64,000 nucleotides of DNA from Lamprobacter sp046541315 (GTDB taxonomy: Bacteria > Pseudomonadota > Gammaproteobacteria > Chromatiales > Chromatiaceae). Of this stretch, positions 63,907 to 64,000 are shown piece after piece (within the stretch, counting starts at the first letter, position 1; every line of letters begins with the position of its first letter). Made by a program: the position numbers and the translations under genes. The notes below the pieces were generated by a model. The model was not told the origin of the DNA, ran no database searches, and was given only the letters and a program-made list of their open reading frames with translations. Location of the stretch: positions 11,996 through 75,995 of the forward strand of contig NZ_JBKHDN010000001.1 in the NCBI RefSeq assembly GCF_046541315.1, given 5' to 3'.

Positions 63907-64000
63907 TTCAGTGCCCGTTCGGAACCCATTCAGCGCTCAACGACTGCCCTCAGTGTCAGGATAAGTGTCGCCTGCCCCTGTTACGATTCTTAAGAATCTT
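63907..64000. other. Sequence after valS to window end
   Basis: 94 bases without a recognised gene. It is less GC-rich at the end (TTACGATTCTTAAGAATCTT), which contains the palindrome GATTCTTAAGAATC at 63985-63998. Whether this belongs to a downstream promoter or terminator cannot be told from the window. Confidence 0.4.

Overview
The window is high-GC chromosomal DNA of a gammaproteobacterium, most likely a purple sulfur bacterium (Chromatiaceae). The taxonomic clues are an 84-residue 2[4Fe-4S] ferredoxin whose long loop between cluster cysteines matches, as I remember it, the Allochromatium vinosum protein; a soxYZ pair; a membrane pyrophosphatase; and standard gammaproteobacterial gene orders (ftsY-ftsE-ftsX-rpoH, tig-clpP-clpX-lon-hupB-tRNA-tRNA-ppiD, trmJ-cysE-iscR). 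I see no rRNA, CRISPR array, insertion sequence, integrase or phage block. This is mostly core chromosome.

Layout. 0-4.1 kb: minus-strand nuoABCDE(F), the start of the complex I operon, behind a clear sigma70 promoter and a tRNA-Leu(GAG) with its own terminator. 4.1-8.2 kb: secG, tpiA, smpB, a broken gamma-glutamyltransferase fragment, ferredoxin, coaD, rsmD. 8.2-11 kb: an M16 peptidase pair, one catalytic and one not. 11-15 kb: ftsYEX and rpoH. 15-20 kb: two unrecognised proteins and a K+-dependent-type membrane pyrophosphatase. 20-23 kb: an unrecognised P-loop NTPase with a small membrane protein, then an EAL-HDOD signalling protein. 23-30 kb: a four-gene oligopeptide ABC transporter with unusual extra segments. 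30-40 kb: fabI, ppiD, tRNA-Val, tRNA-Asp, hupB, lon, clpX, clpP and tig, a protein quality-control block. 40-46 kb: small proteins, a MoxR ATPase with a VWA/metallopeptidase-like partner, an M48 peptidase with TPRs, soxYZ. 46-51 kb: an LpxL-like acyltransferase, a rhodanese, iscR, cysE, trmJ, suhB. 51-58 kb: accessory-looking genes (phosphoesterase, RlpA-like protein, haem-binding Tll0287-like protein, FAD oxidase, 2OG oxygenase-like protein, ankyrin lipoprotein, SDR). 58-64 kb: ppdK and valS, divergent.

Themes. Energy metabolism is represented by complex I, ferredoxin, the ion-pumping pyrophosphatase, PPDK and the Sox carrier; PPDK makes PPi that the pump could use. Envelope and protein quality control is the other theme (PpiD, Lon, ClpXP, trigger factor, M48 and M16 peptidases, RpoH). 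The least explained loci are the P-loop NTPase/small membrane protein pair (19951-21807), the 14-cysteine exported protein (15178-16731), the MoxR plus metallopeptidase/VWA pair (41045-43503) and the 52.7-55.2 kb redox cluster. Several genes end in perfect GC-rich hairpins without a U tract, and several intergenic gaps carry short tandem duplications.
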